From positions 1 through 39,625 of the forward strand of contig JASJCI010000031.1 of NCBI GenBank assembly GCA_030066085.1: a DNA stretch of 39,625 nucleotides, read 5' to 3'. Under the pieces are notes generated by a model. It ran no database searches. It had not been told where the DNA came from and worked only from the letters and a program-made list of their open reading frames with translations. Of this stretch, positions 24,825 to 32,346 are shown in pieces (within the stretch, counting starts at the first letter, position 1; each line of letters opens with the position of its first letter). This DNA is from Gammaproteobacteria bacterium. Lineage in GTDB: Bacteria; Pseudomonadota; Gammaproteobacteria; GCA-001735895. Made by a program: the position numbers and the translations under genes.

Positions 24825-25025
24825 TCAGGCGTAAACGGCTTCGGGTGACCGTGATTCGTTGGTACCGGAGTGTTCGCGCAGCATTTGCTTGGCCATCTTG
24901 GCGCACTTGCCACACTGTGTCGCAACGCCGAGTCCGCTTCGCAAACAGCCGATACAGCGAGCACCTTGGCCAATCGCCTGCCGGATCTGCTTATCGGTAA
25001 CGCCATTACACAGGCAAACATACAT
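24825..25025 (-). CDS. bfd: Bacterioferritin-associated ferredoxin
   Basis: A 66-residue [2Fe-2S] protein that docks on bacterioferritin and reduces stored iron for release. MYVCLCNGVTDKQIRQAI opens the protein, and the cluster ligands Cys4, Cys6, Cys38 and Cys41 keep exactly the spacing of E. coli Bfd. Two extra cysteines (24 and 27) are present in the loop. It lies about 110 bases upstream of bfr on the same strand, behind a consensus promoter covered by a Fur box, so it should be induced under iron shortage. Confidence 0.95.
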   Translation of the reverse strand: MYVCLCNGVTDKQIRQAIGQGARCIGCLRSGLGVATQCGKCAKMAKQMLREHSGTNESRSPEAVYA

Positions 25026-25058
25026 CGAACTAACGCCCTGCGGATAATCTTGTACGCG

Positions 25059-25086
25059 AGTATATGCAAATGAGAATGATTGTCAA
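25059..25086 (-). promoter_or_regulatory. Strong sigma-70 promoter of bfd
   Basis: On the minus strand: TTGACA (25081-25086), 16-base spacer, TATACT (25059-25064). The -35 is perfect and the -10 matches five of six. The predicted start is about 30 bases before the bfd ATG. The Fur box covers the -35 and the spacer, the usual arrangement for full repression. Confidence 0.75.
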
Positions 25087-25090
25087 TTGC
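25066..25090. promoter_or_regulatory. Fur box over the bfd promoter
   Basis: GCAAATGAGAAT (25066-25077) is a perfect half-site; the opposing arm (25079-25090) matches 10 of 12. A further inverted half-site ATTCTCATTT follows at 25091-25100, making a perfect 10-base inverted repeat with 25068-25077, so more than one Fur dimer could bind. Confidence 0.85.
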
Positions 25091-25140
25091 ATTCTCATTT
25101 AGAGCTGGAATTCTCGATCCCCCTGCTCGACAATAGGTGG

Positions 25141-25476
25141 ATGAATTTCGGCATCACCAAGACTATCCCGGCCGCGGCCGGCATCGAAACGCTCGACTCG
25201 CTCTACGACGGCAGCATCGACGAGTACGAATTTCACATGGCCGGCGTCGAGCCCAAGCGCCTCAAGGTCGGCGACTGGGTCTACACGATTTTCAACCACC
25301 AGCTACATGGCCGCCTGCGGATCAAGCGCTTCGTGACCGGCGCAACCAACCCGTCGTCCGGCAAACCGCGCATCCTGATTTACGTCGAGGCGCCGGGCGT
25401 GCGTCTCGCGACCCCGGTACCGAAGCGCGGGCACCAGGGCACGCGTTACACCGACGGCGAAGACTGGCCGGCCTGA
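25141..25476 (+). CDS. Conserved-looking small soluble protein of unknown function
   Basis: A 111-residue protein that I cannot assign. It has no signal peptide or membrane segment. The middle (VGDWVYTIFNHQLHGRLRIK, then RILIYVEAPGVRL) reads as alternating beta strands and hints at a small beta-barrel of PUA/ASCH kind, but that is only an impression. The start is uncertain: the ATG at 25141 has AGGTGG directly adjacent, closer than usual. A TTG at 25087 would place the start inside the Fur region. It is divergent from bfd, so Fur bound there might also affect it. It is convergent with an Lrp gene. Confidence 0.6.
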   Translation: MNFGITKTIPAAAGIETLDSLYDGSIDEYEFHMAGVEPKRLKVGDWVYTIFNHQLHGRLRIKRFVTGATNPSSGKPRILIYVEAPGVRLATPVPKRGHQGTRYTDGEDWPA

Positions 25477-25492
25477 AGCAGCCCTGCCCGCT

Positions 25493-25957
25493 TCAGTTTG
25501 CCGGCAGCGGTATGCCCGGACGCTCGCGCCCCTCGTAGACGATCGAGGTTTCGAAACGCGCGATCAGCTCGCGACCGGTGAAATGCTCGTAGGCGAGATC
25601 ACGCAGGTGATCCATGTCGCGCGCGATGACGTTGACCACGAGATCGTAGTGGCCGGTGATCAGGTAAGCCGACTGCACTTCGTCGACCGCGAGCAGTTCG
25701 TCCAGCAGGGCATCGATGGTGGGCTGCTCGTGACGCGAAATCCCGATCATGAACAGCGCGGCGATACCGAAACCGAGACGCCCGGCATCGATATTGATAC
25801 GCGACCCGGTAATCGCACCGGATGACCAGAGTCGCCGCACCCGTTCGTGACAGGTCGACTGCGCCAGGCCCACGGCGGCGGCAAGCTGCTTGTTGGATAA
25901 CCGCGCATCGTTCTGTAAAAGCCGCAAAAGTTCGAAATCTGTTCGGTCCAGTTCCAT
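25493..25957 (-). CDS. Lrp/AsnC-family transcriptional regulator
   Basis: A 154-residue regulator of standard Lrp length. The winged HTH covers about residues 3-50 (LDRTDFELLRLLQNDARLSN and VGLAQSTCHERVRRLWSSG), and the RAM domain about 65-145, including the ligand-pocket GHYDLVVNVIARD. It is divergent from the phyH / binding protein / oxidase series over an 88-base AT-rich gap with dyad symmetry, so it most likely autoregulates and controls that series. The ligand is unknown. Confidence 0.9.
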   Translation of the reverse strand: MELDRTDFELLRLLQNDARLSNKQLAAAVGLAQSTCHERVRRLWSSGAITGSRINIDAGRLGFGIAALFMIGISRHEQPTIDALLDELLAVDEVQSAYLITGHYDLVVNVIARDMDHLRDLAYEHFTGRELIARFETSIVYEGRERPGIPLPAN

Positions 25958-25987
25958 TTAACTGCCTAATAGCCGTAAATTATTCGT

Positions 25988-26017
25988 TTGATATGTCAGT
26001 TAATTGTTAATTATACT
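25988..26017 (+). promoter_or_regulatory. Promoter and dyad-symmetric operator of phyH
   Basis: TTGATA (25988-25993), 18 bases, TATACT (26012-26017), ahead of the ATG at 26046. Within it TCAGTTAATT (25996-26005) faces AATTATACTGA (26009-26019), an imperfect palindrome. GTCAGTT (25995-26001) also pairs with AACTGAC (26030-26036). AT-rich dyads at a divergent lrp gene are typical Lrp-family binding sites. Confidence 0.55.
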
Positions 26018-26045
26018 GATTTTTTGCATAACTGACGAATCTGAG

Positions 26046-26912
26046 ATGATGCTGCACGAGATAACCACGGCCGATCGCGAGCATTTTGCCGAGGACGGCT
26101 ACCTGGTCGTCGACGACCTGATCGATCCGGCACACATCCCGGTGCTGCACCAGGCCTTCGATGACCTGTTCCACGGTCGTTTCGAAACCGGCGTGCGCCC
26201 CGACGAGGTCAACTGGCAGGTGGCGGACGGCGACCCGAGCCGTACACGCCAGATCTGCAACGGCTGGAAAGCCAACCGTGAAATTGCGCGAGTGGTACTC
26301 GACGAAGGCATCGGCCGCGCCATCGCCGAGTTGGCGGGCTGGCCCGGCGCGCGCATCATGATCGACAACGTGCTGTGGAAACCGCCTGCAACCAAATCGC
26401 TCGGATTCCACCAGGACAGCGCCTACCTGTCGTGGTTTACACCCTCCGACCTGTGCACCTGCTGGATCGCGCTCGACGCCACCCGCGCCGACGGCGGCAC
26501 GATCGAGTTTGTCCCCGGTTCGCATCGCTGGGCGCACAGTGAGCCGGAGGGCGAGTTCCACGCGCCCGAAGACTACCGCGCACCGATGCGCGATGCGGCC
26601 GCACGCGAAGGCACTGAACCCGGTATCACCTATGTCGAGGTTCCTGCCGGTGGCGGCTCTTTCCACCACGGCTGGACCTGGCACGGCTCGGGCGAAAACC
26701 TGAGCCCGAACCCGCGCCGCGCGCTGGTGCTGCACGCGATGCGCAGCGACGTCGAATACGACCCGGCGCAATTCGCGCAGGGCATCGGCCCGATCTATAG
26801 CCGTTACAAGCGGCTCGGCGACAACCGGCTCGACGAAAACTACTTCCCGGTCCTGTGGCGCAAGGACGGTTATCGCACCCCGCAGATCACGGACTATCTC
26901 GACGGTCGCTGA
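26046..26912 (+). CDS. Phytanoyl-CoA dioxygenase (PhyH) family Fe(II)/2-oxoglutarate oxygenase
   Basis: A 288-residue hydroxylase of the PhyH superfamily. The iron ligands are His122 and Asp124 (GFHQDSAYL) and His213 (TWHGSGEN); Arg224 or Arg225 in NPRRAL would bind 2-oxoglutarate. Family members include phytanoyl-CoA and ectoine hydroxylases and many small-molecule enzymes; the substrate here is unknown. Two adjacent ATGs (26046, 26049) are possible starts. It opens a same-strand series with a leaderless binding-fold protein (three-base gap) and a flavin oxidase, under likely control of the divergent Lrp. A hydroxylated amine or amino acid passed to the oxidase would fit, but that is inference. 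Confidence 0.85.
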   Translation: MMLHEITTADREHFAEDGYLVVDDLIDPAHIPVLHQAFDDLFHGRFETGVRPDEVNWQVADGDPSRTRQICNGWKANREIARVVLDEGIGRAIAELAGWPGARIMIDNVLWKPPATKSLGFHQDSAYLSWFTPSDLCTCWIALDATRADGGTIEFVPGSHRWAHSEPEGEFHAPEDYRAPMRDAAAREGTEPGITYVEVPAGGGSFHHGWTWHGSGENLSPNPRRALVLHAMRSDVEYDPAQFAQGIGPIYSRYKRLGDNRLDENYFPVLWRKDGYRTPQITDYLDGR

Positions 26913-26915
26913 ATC

Positions 26916-27644
26916 GTGTCGACCCCCACCGTCGAAGCCGGTCGGCTGACGCTGATCTGTGCCGACCTGGACGCGAGGCCGCTGTTCTGGACCGACGCCG
27001 ACGGTGAGCGCCACGGTTACGAACCAGCGGTGGCCAGCGCGGTAGCGGCCGAACTCGGGCTGGCACTGCGGTGGAAATTCCTGCGCTGGTCCGACTTTGT
27101 CCCCTGCCTGCAGGCGGGCGACGCCGACGCGATCTGGTGTGGTGCCGCAATCACGCCGGCACGCGAACGCGAGATGCTGTTTAGCCGGCCTTACGCGGTG
27201 TTCGACGAATCGGTGCTGGTGCGCGCCAGTGACCCGATCACGCAACCGGAAGACCTGCGCGGTCGGCGAGTCGGCGCGATCGCCGGCAGTACCAACATGG
27301 TGCTGGCCGAAACCTGGCCCGGTTGTGAACGCATCGGCTTCGACGGCACCTCGGACGACGTTTTCGCCGAGATGATCGCGGCGCTGCGCAACGGTGATAT
27401 CGATCCCGTGGTCGACGACGAACCGGCTTTCGGCGGACTGCTGGCGGATCCCGAACTGCGCCTCGCGTTTACCGTCGCAACCGGTAACCGCTGGGGCGCG
27501 GCCCTGCGACTCGACAATACGCGACTGAAGCGGGCGCTGGACAGCGCGCTGCAGACCCTGCACGCAAACGGAAGCCTGCGCGACAGCTGGCAGCAATGGC
27601 TGCCCGCAATCGACTGGCCCGGGACATCGATGCACCCGGGCTGA
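26916..27644 (+). CDS. Solute-binding protein family 3 fold, without signal peptide
   Basis: A 242-residue protein with the periplasmic amino-acid-binding (SBP_bac_3) fold: LTLICADLDARPLFW and GYEPAVASAVAAELGL at the start, WCGAAITPARE and FSRPYAVFDESVLV at the first hinge, LRGRRVGAIAGST opening lobe two, then MIAALRNGDIDPVVDDEPA. Normal members begin with a signal peptide; here the fold starts within about ten residues of the GTG at 26916, three bases after the phyH stop, leaving no room for a leader. It should therefore be cytoplasmic. No permease or ATPase is nearby. It could be a ligand carrier, sensor or enzyme partner of PhyH. Confidence 0.82.
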   Translation: MSTPTVEAGRLTLICADLDARPLFWTDADGERHGYEPAVASAVAAELGLALRWKFLRWSDFVPCLQAGDADAIWCGAAITPAREREMLFSRPYAVFDESVLVRASDPITQPEDLRGRRVGAIAGSTNMVLAETWPGCERIGFDGTSDDVFAEMIAALRNGDIDPVVDDEPAFGGLLADPELRLAFTVATGNRWGAALRLDNTRLKRALDSALQTLHANGSLRDSWQQWLPAIDWPGTSMHPG

Positions 27645-27756
27645 TGGCCCGGCGAAAAATCCACCCTCGGCGTCGCCTGCGTCTTGGTCATCGATAGCCG
27701 CTTTGCGCTAGACTAGCCCGACAAAAACACGAGGTACCGCCCGCGAGGTGGAAATC

Positions 27757-29166
27757 ATGACCGATACCACGGGCCAGGCGCTGCAAGCGCTGGCCGGCAC
27801 GCGCTACACGACCTTCTGGCTGGACAGCCTCGAACCCGTCGCGGACCAGGCGCCGCTGCGCGAGCACGGTTTTTGCGACCTGCTGGTGGTTGGCGGCGGA
27901 TTCTGCGGCCTGTGGGCCGCGATCCAGGCCAAGGAACAGGATCCGGCGCGCGACGTTGCGCTGATCGAGGCGAAGAGCGTCGCCAACGGTGCCAGCGGCC
28001 GCCCGGCGGCGATCATGTCGACCTCGGTCATGCACGGCATCGACAACACCGAGCGCCTGTTTCCGGACGACGTCGTCGAACTCGAACGTCTCGGCCAGCA
28101 AAACATGGACGAGTTTCGTGCGGCGATCGATCGTTACCGGATCGACTGTGACGTCGAGTGGGGCGGCGAGATGAAGGTCGGGATCGGCGAGGAGGGTATT
28201 CCGACCGTCGACGAAGATCACGCGCTCTACCTCAAGTACGGGCACGACGCGGTGCGCCTCGACCGCCAGGCCATGCAGGCCGAGGTCAACTCGCCGCTGT
28301 TTTTCGGCGGTACCTGGTCACGCCAGCGCAGCGGCACGGTGCATCCCGGCAAGCTGGTGCGCGAACTCAAACGGGTTGCGCTCGAACTCGGCGTGCGCGT
28401 GTTCGAAAACACGCCGATGCTGCGTAACCGCAAACAGGCCGGCGGCATCGTCGTCGAAACTCCGCTGGCCAACATCACCGCGCGGCGCGTGCTGCTCGCC
28501 ACCAACGCCTGGGCCACCGGTCACCCGCATATCAGCCGCCGCGTGGCCGCGATTCGCGACCGTATCCTGGTTACCGAGCCGCTGACGCCGGACCAGCGGC
28601 AAAAAATCGGCTGGCACAACCGCCAGGGGATCTACGATACGCGCACCCAGCTGAATTACATGCGCCTGACACCCGATGACCGCATCCTGTTCGGCGGCAG
28701 GCTGGGATATTTCTTCGGCAATAACACGGATCCCGCGCAGGACAGGACAGCGGAGCCCTATATTCGCCTGGTGCAGTCGTTTTATCGCACTTTTCCGCAG
28801 CTGGCGGACGAGATCCGCTTTTCGCATGCCTGGAGCGGCCCGATCGGACTGACCACGCGCATGGCGGTGCACTACCAGAAGTACCATGACGGCGACATGG
28901 TGTTCGCCGGCGGCTACTCCGGCTTCGGCGTGACCGCGTCGCGCTTCGGTGCGCGCATCGGGCTCGCGATCCTCGACCGGCAGGATATCCCCGAGACGCG
29001 CATGCAGTTCGCGCAAACCCTGCCCAACTATATTCCGCCCGAACCTTTCCGCTGGATCGGCGCACAGGTGACCATGTACGCGCTCGATACGGTCGACGAA
29101 AAGGGTGGCTGGCGCAAACCCTGGATCGCGATGGTGCAGAAAATGGGTTTTCCCATTACGCTCTGA
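27757..29166 (+). CDS. FAD-dependent amine oxidoreductase, gamma-glutamylputrescine oxidase (PuuB)-like
   Basis: A 469-residue DAO-family flavoprotein. LLVVGGGFCGLWAA (42-55) is the FAD-binding motif; SVANGASGRPAAIM (75-88) lies next to the flavin; GGYSGFGVTASRFGARIG near the C-terminus closes the FAD site. An N-terminal extension of about 40 residues with TTFWLDS is typical of PuuB-like and related proteins. These oxidise secondary amines such as gamma-glutamylputrescine to an aldehyde. The ATG at 27757 was preferred over GTG 27748 because GAGG (27745-27748) sits eight bases upstream. It is on the same strand as phyH and the binding protein, after a 112-base gap, so it may have its own promoter. 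Confidence 0.82.
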   Translation: MTDTTGQALQALAGTRYTTFWLDSLEPVADQAPLREHGFCDLLVVGGGFCGLWAAIQAKEQDPARDVALIEAKSVANGASGRPAAIMSTSVMHGIDNTERLFPDDVVELERLGQQNMDEFRAAIDRYRIDCDVEWGGEMKVGIGEEGIPTVDEDHALYLKYGHDAVRLDRQAMQAEVNSPLFFGGTWSRQRSGTVHPGKLVRELKRVALELGVRVFENTPMLRNRKQAGGIVVETPLANITARRVLLATNAWATGHPHISRRVAAIRDRILVTEPLTPDQRQKIGWHNRQGIYDTRTQLNYMRLTPDDRILFGGRLGYFFGNNTDPAQDRTAEPYIRLVQSFYRTFPQLADEIRFSHAWSGPIGLTTRMAVHYQKYHDGDMVFAGGYSGFGVTASRFGARIGLAILDRQDIPETRMQFAQTLPNYIPPEPFRWIGAQVTMYALDTVDEKGGWRKPWIAMVQKMGFPITL

Positions 29167-29249
29167 TGCGCCCACTGTCGTCAATCCCGCCGGGCGCAAC
29201 GACGATCTCGTGAACGGTCAGCCACCACCGATCGTTCCCCCTGCGCTCG

Positions 29250-29789
29250 ATGACCCGCGGCAATGAAAACAGCGTGATGCAAACCGACGCCAGCACCCCG
29301 CACAGGATCAAGATCGTGTCGGGCGGACAGACCGGTGTCGACCGTGCCGCGCTCGATGCCGCGCTTGATGCCGACGTAGACTGCGGCGGCTGGTGCCCGC
29401 GCGGTCGGCGCGCCGAGGACGGCCCTATCCCGTCACGTTATCCGCTCGCGGAAAGCGGCAGCGAAAACTACGCGGTACGCACGCGGCAAAACGTCGTCGA
29501 CGCCGATGCCACCGTCATCATCTATTTCGACCGGCCGCGTGGCGGCACCGAGCTGACCCTGCAATGCTGCCTGCAGCTGGAAAAGCCGCACCTGCTGCTC
29601 GATGCCGGTGAAATAGCGCCGCCGCAGGCGGCCCGACGTATTGCCGAGTTCTGCGCCGATACCGGCGCGCGGGTCGTCAATTTCGCCGGCCCGCGCGCGA
29701 GCGGCGAGGCACGCGCCTACACCTACGCGCTGCAAACCGTGACCACCCTGCTGACCAACCTGGGCCACGATTATGGCGAGGCAGGATGA
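29250..29789 (+). CDS. Circularly permuted YpsA (cpYpsA) / putative molybdenum carrier family protein
   Basis: A 179-residue Rossmann-like protein of the SLOG-related cpYpsA group (Pfam putative molybdenum carrier). Motifs are VSGGQTGVDRAALDAAL, then GWCPRGRRAEDGPIP, RTRQNVVDADATVI and RGGTELTLQ. The family is predicted to bind nucleotide-derived ligands; the carrier name rests on weak evidence. An ATG at 29277 is an equally good start and would leave a shorter N-terminus. Its end overlaps the next gene by four bases, so they are coupled. Confidence 0.8.
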   Translation: MTRGNENSVMQTDASTPHRIKIVSGGQTGVDRAALDAALDADVDCGGWCPRGRRAEDGPIPSRYPLAESGSENYAVRTRQNVVDADATVIIYFDRPRGGTELTLQCCLQLEKPHLLLDAGEIAPPQAARRIAEFCADTGARVVNFAGPRASGEARAYTYALQTVTTLLTNLGHDYGEAG

Positions 29790-30160
29790 CCAGCCTGCTG
29801 TACGCAGCGGCGCTGATGGCGGTTGCGATCGGGCTCGCGCATTCGCTGCTCGGTGAACGCTACATCCTGCAGCGCCTGTTTCGCCGCGGTGGACTGCCGC
29901 CGCTGTTCGGCGGCACCGGGTTCACGCGCAATACACTGCGCTTCGCCTGGCACCTGACCACGCTCGCCTGGTGGGGATTTGCCGCCGTGCTGGTCGCGTT
30001 GGCACAGCCAACCCTCGAGCGCAGCATCCTAGGCAACATCGTCGGCATCGTTTTCCTGCTGCACGCGCTGGTGGCACTAGCTGGCTCGCGCGGAAAACAC
30101 TTCTCCTGGTTGGTTTTTCTCGCCATCGGAACCTGTACACTACTCACAGTTCGCATGTAA
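29786..30160 (+). CDS. Small integral membrane protein of unknown function
   Basis: A 124-residue protein with four hydrophobic segments (about 3-20, 52-73, 82-100 and 107-121) separated by a basic loop (LFRRGGLPPLFGG). The start overlaps the cpYpsA stop (ATGA), so the two are translationally coupled. I recognise no family with confidence. Positive charges in the first loop suggest that loop faces the cytoplasm. Confidence 0.7.
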   Translation: MTSLLYAAALMAVAIGLAHSLLGERYILQRLFRRGGLPPLFGGTGFTRNTLRFAWHLTTLAWWGFAAVLVALAQPTLERSILGNIVGIVFLLHALVALAGSRGKHFSWLVFLAIGTCTLLTVRM

Positions 30161-30211
30161 CAAGGTAACACGTACCTGTTGCATTCAATTCATATAACTA
30201 CGAGGAAACTC

Positions 30212-30550
30212 ATGAAAGTCGCTTACATTTTTTCCAGCCAGGGTCATACCGTCTCCTACAAACTCGGCAAGATGATCCTGCCGCAGCTCGAGGAAGGCAC
30301 CCATGGCCCCGAGGTTGTCGGCATGTTCTTTTTCGAGGACAACAACTACGTACTGGTCAAGGGCGACCCGATCGGCGAGCGGCTGGCGAAGGTTGCGCAA
30401 GAGCAGGGCATCATGCTAATGGGCTGCGACCAGTGCTGCTGGGAGCGCGAAATCGACGGCAAGCTGGTCGAGGGCGCCACCATCGGCTGTTTCCCCAACC
30501 TGTACGAGGGTCTCGCGGGCAACATGCCGGACCAGGTGATAACGCTCTAG
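30212..30550 (+). CDS. SaoD/DsrE-like sulfur-relay family protein
   Basis: A 112-residue DsrE-fold protein. MKVAYIFSSQGHTVSYKLGK opens it, and the conserved cysteines fall in MGCDQCCWER (Cys72, Cys75, Cys76) and GCFPNLYEGL (Cys93). The ending NMPDQVITL matches what I remember of proteins named SaoD/DsrE family. DsrE-like proteins carry persulfide sulfur on such a cysteine. None of the other sao genes is present. The ATG at 30212 has GAGGAA upstream. The role here is unknown. Confidence 0.75.
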   Translation: MKVAYIFSSQGHTVSYKLGKMILPQLEEGTHGPEVVGMFFFEDNNYVLVKGDPIGERLAKVAQEQGIMLMGCDQCCWEREIDGKLVEGATIGCFPNLYEGLAGNMPDQVITL

Positions 30551-30560
30551 CCGCGCCGCC

Positions 30561-30845
30561 GTGGACCGGCAACGAGTCGACTACGACGAATACACCGGCG
30601 ATGACCTCGATTGTCGCCTTGCCGGCGCCGTGATCAGCGGTGGTGTCGGGATTCGCAAGTCCGGTCCCGATATTTACCAGATTCTGTTAGATAGCGCCAT
30701 TTTCGCCCCTGAAGACCTGATTTTCAGCGACGATCGCGGCAAGAAAGTTTCCGCGGCACGGGCTCCAGGGATCGAAACCAGCGCTTTCGATCCCGCCAGC
30801 GGTTACGCGCCCGTGCTGACGGCGCTCGAGGCGGCGGGCAAGTGA
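30561..30845 (+). pseudogene. Truncated HAD-family hydrolase (C-terminal half only)
   Basis: A 94-residue frame starting at GTG 30561. Residues 30-92 resemble the second half of a HAD-IA phosphatase: GIRKSGPDIYQILL supplies the motif III lysine (Lys33) and LIFSDDRGKKVSAAR the motif IV aspartates (57, 58). The nucleophile motif DxDxT and the cap, normally about 100 residues earlier, are absent, and the upstream DNA belongs to the DsrE-like gene. Without the nucleophile it cannot be a phosphatase. It is either a decayed gene or a small reused domain. Confidence 0.5.
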
Positions 30846-30902
30846 TTCGGACAACCGCGAGCGGATCACGGTGATACCCGCACATCGGCGACAGGTGATA
30901 GC

Positions 30903-31562
30903 TTGAACCTGCTGTTCGACCTCGACGGCACCCTGACCGACCCGCGCGAGGGTATCCTGGCCTCGTTGCGCCACGCGCTCGCGCAACTGTCGATCGATGT
31001 TGCCGACGACCGGGCGCTGGAAAACTGTATCGGCCCGCCGCTGCGCGATGCGCTCGCGGGCCTGCTTCCGGATCCCGCGCAGATCGAACCCGCGGTGCGG
31101 CACTACCGCGAACGTTTCGACGGTATCGGCTGGCGCGAAAACCGGGTTTACGACGGCATCGCGGAAAGTCTCGCGCTGCTCGGGTCGCGTGGTCACCGCT
31201 GCTTCGTGGCAACCTCCAAGCCGACCGTGTTCGCCGATCGCATCATCGCACATTTCGGCCTCGGCGAGTTTTTCCTGCGGGTCTACGGCAGCGAACTCGA
31301 CGGCCGCCGCGGCGACAAGACCGAACTGCTGGCGTGGATTCGACAGCACGAGGGACTCGCAGCGGCCGACACCGTCATGATCGGTGATCGCAAGTTCGAC
31401 ATGATCGGCGCACGAAATCACGGTATGCGCGCGATCGGCGTACTCTGGGGTTACGGTTCGGCCGACGAGTTGCGCGGGGCCGGGGCGGCCACGCTGTGCG
31501 AACGCCCGGCCGAACTGCCAGCGGCGCTGGCGACCGCTGACACGCAAGCGGGTCGCGGCTAA
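30903..31562 (+). CDS. HAD-IA phosphatase, phosphoglycolate phosphatase-like
   Basis: A 219-residue HAD hydrolase with all motifs: nucleophile Asp6 and Asp8 in FDLDGTLTD, motif II in ATSKP (103-107), Lys139 in GDKTELL, and Asp162/Asp166 in IGDRKFDMIGAR. A helical cap lies between motifs I and II, as in Gph. The start is TTG at 30903, supported by AGGTGA five bases upstream and by the position of the first strand. Its 3' end overlaps the convergent TauE gene by four bases. The substrate may be phosphoglycolate or another small phosphate ester. Confidence 0.85.
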   Translation: MNLLFDLDGTLTDPREGILASLRHALAQLSIDVADDRALENCIGPPLRDALAGLLPDPAQIEPAVRHYRERFDGIGWRENRVYDGIAESLALLGSRGHRCFVATSKPTVFADRIIAHFGLGEFFLRVYGSELDGRRGDKTELLAWIRQHEGLAAADTVMIGDRKFDMIGARNHGMRAIGVLWGYGSADELRGAGAATLCERPAELPAALATADTQAGRG

Positions 31563-32290
31563 CCCGCCAGGGCCACGGTCGCAATACCCCCGCACAACAG
31601 CACTCCCAGCACCACCTGGTTGAAACGACGATCGCCGAGCCGGGTGTAAATGCGCCGGCCGAGCCAGGCGCCGGCAAGGGTGCCGGGCAGGGCATAGCAC
31701 AGGAGAACAGCGAACTGCCCGTCGAGATAACCGCTGAATCCCTGGGTTACCAGCGCAAACCCGAGGATCGCGGTGTTGAACGCCTGGAACATACCGCGCT
31801 GGCGCTGCTTGCCCCAGCCGCGCAGACCGGCCCATAGCGTCGGTAACGCACCCGACAACCCGCCGAGTCCGCCAAGCACGCCGCCGCCGAGCCCGATCCC
31901 GGCATCGGCGAGGCGCCCACCAGCTTGCAGCCCCGGTAATCCGCGCAGCGCCAGCATCAACGTGCAGTAAGCGATCAGGAACCAGCCGAAACCCGCATGC
32001 AGCGACGTCGTCGGCACATAGCCGAGCAGCCAGGTTCCAAGCGGCACACCCAGCAGGCCACCGACGAGAAAAGGCGCGACCACGCGCCATTCGATATGGC
32101 GCCAGATCGCCGGCAACGTGGCCAGCTGGGCAACCAGCGAGCACACCACGACCAGTGGTACGGCCCGTACCGGTGCCAGTACCAGCAACCACAGGGGCAA
32201 GGCCGACAGACCGGTGCCAAAACCGGTCAGGCCGGAAACGAAGCCGCCGACGAAGGCGCCGCTCAAAACCAGTGCTTCGTTAAATCCCAT
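31559..32290 (-). CDS. TauE/SafE-family membrane transporter
   Basis: A 243-residue inner-membrane protein with about eight hydrophobic segments and two inverted halves, each opening with a glycine-rich segment (GGFVSGLTGFGTGLSALP and GGVLGGLGGLSGALPTLW). That is the hallmark of TauE/SafE permeases. Proposed substrates in the family are sulfite, sulfoacetate and other organosulfonates. With DddP and a DsrE-like gene elsewhere in the window a sulfur compound is conceivable, but nothing here proves it. It is divergent from the DUF1272 gene. Confidence 0.85.
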   Translation of the reverse strand: MGFNEALVLSGAFVGGFVSGLTGFGTGLSALPLWLLVLAPVRAVPLVVVCSLVAQLATLPAIWRHIEWRVVAPFLVGGLLGVPLGTWLLGYVPTTSLHAGFGWFLIAYCTLMLALRGLPGLQAGGRLADAGIGLGGGVLGGLGGLSGALPTLWAGLRGWGKQRQRGMFQAFNTAILGFALVTQGFSGYLDGQFAVLLCYALPGTLAGAWLGRRIYTRLGDRRFNQVVLGVLLCGGIATVALAG

Positions 32291-32346
32291 CGTGCGATAA
32301 TACCCGCCGGCGATTATTGCCGCGACCAGACCAGGCGAACGACGAC

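Noticed and set aside
26007-27635. 542-codon minus-strand frame
   Set aside because: Antisense to phyH and the binding-fold gene, both of which have clear motifs.
30687-32192. 501-codon minus-strand frame
   Set aside because: Antisense of the HAD gene and out-of-frame shadow of the TauE gene.
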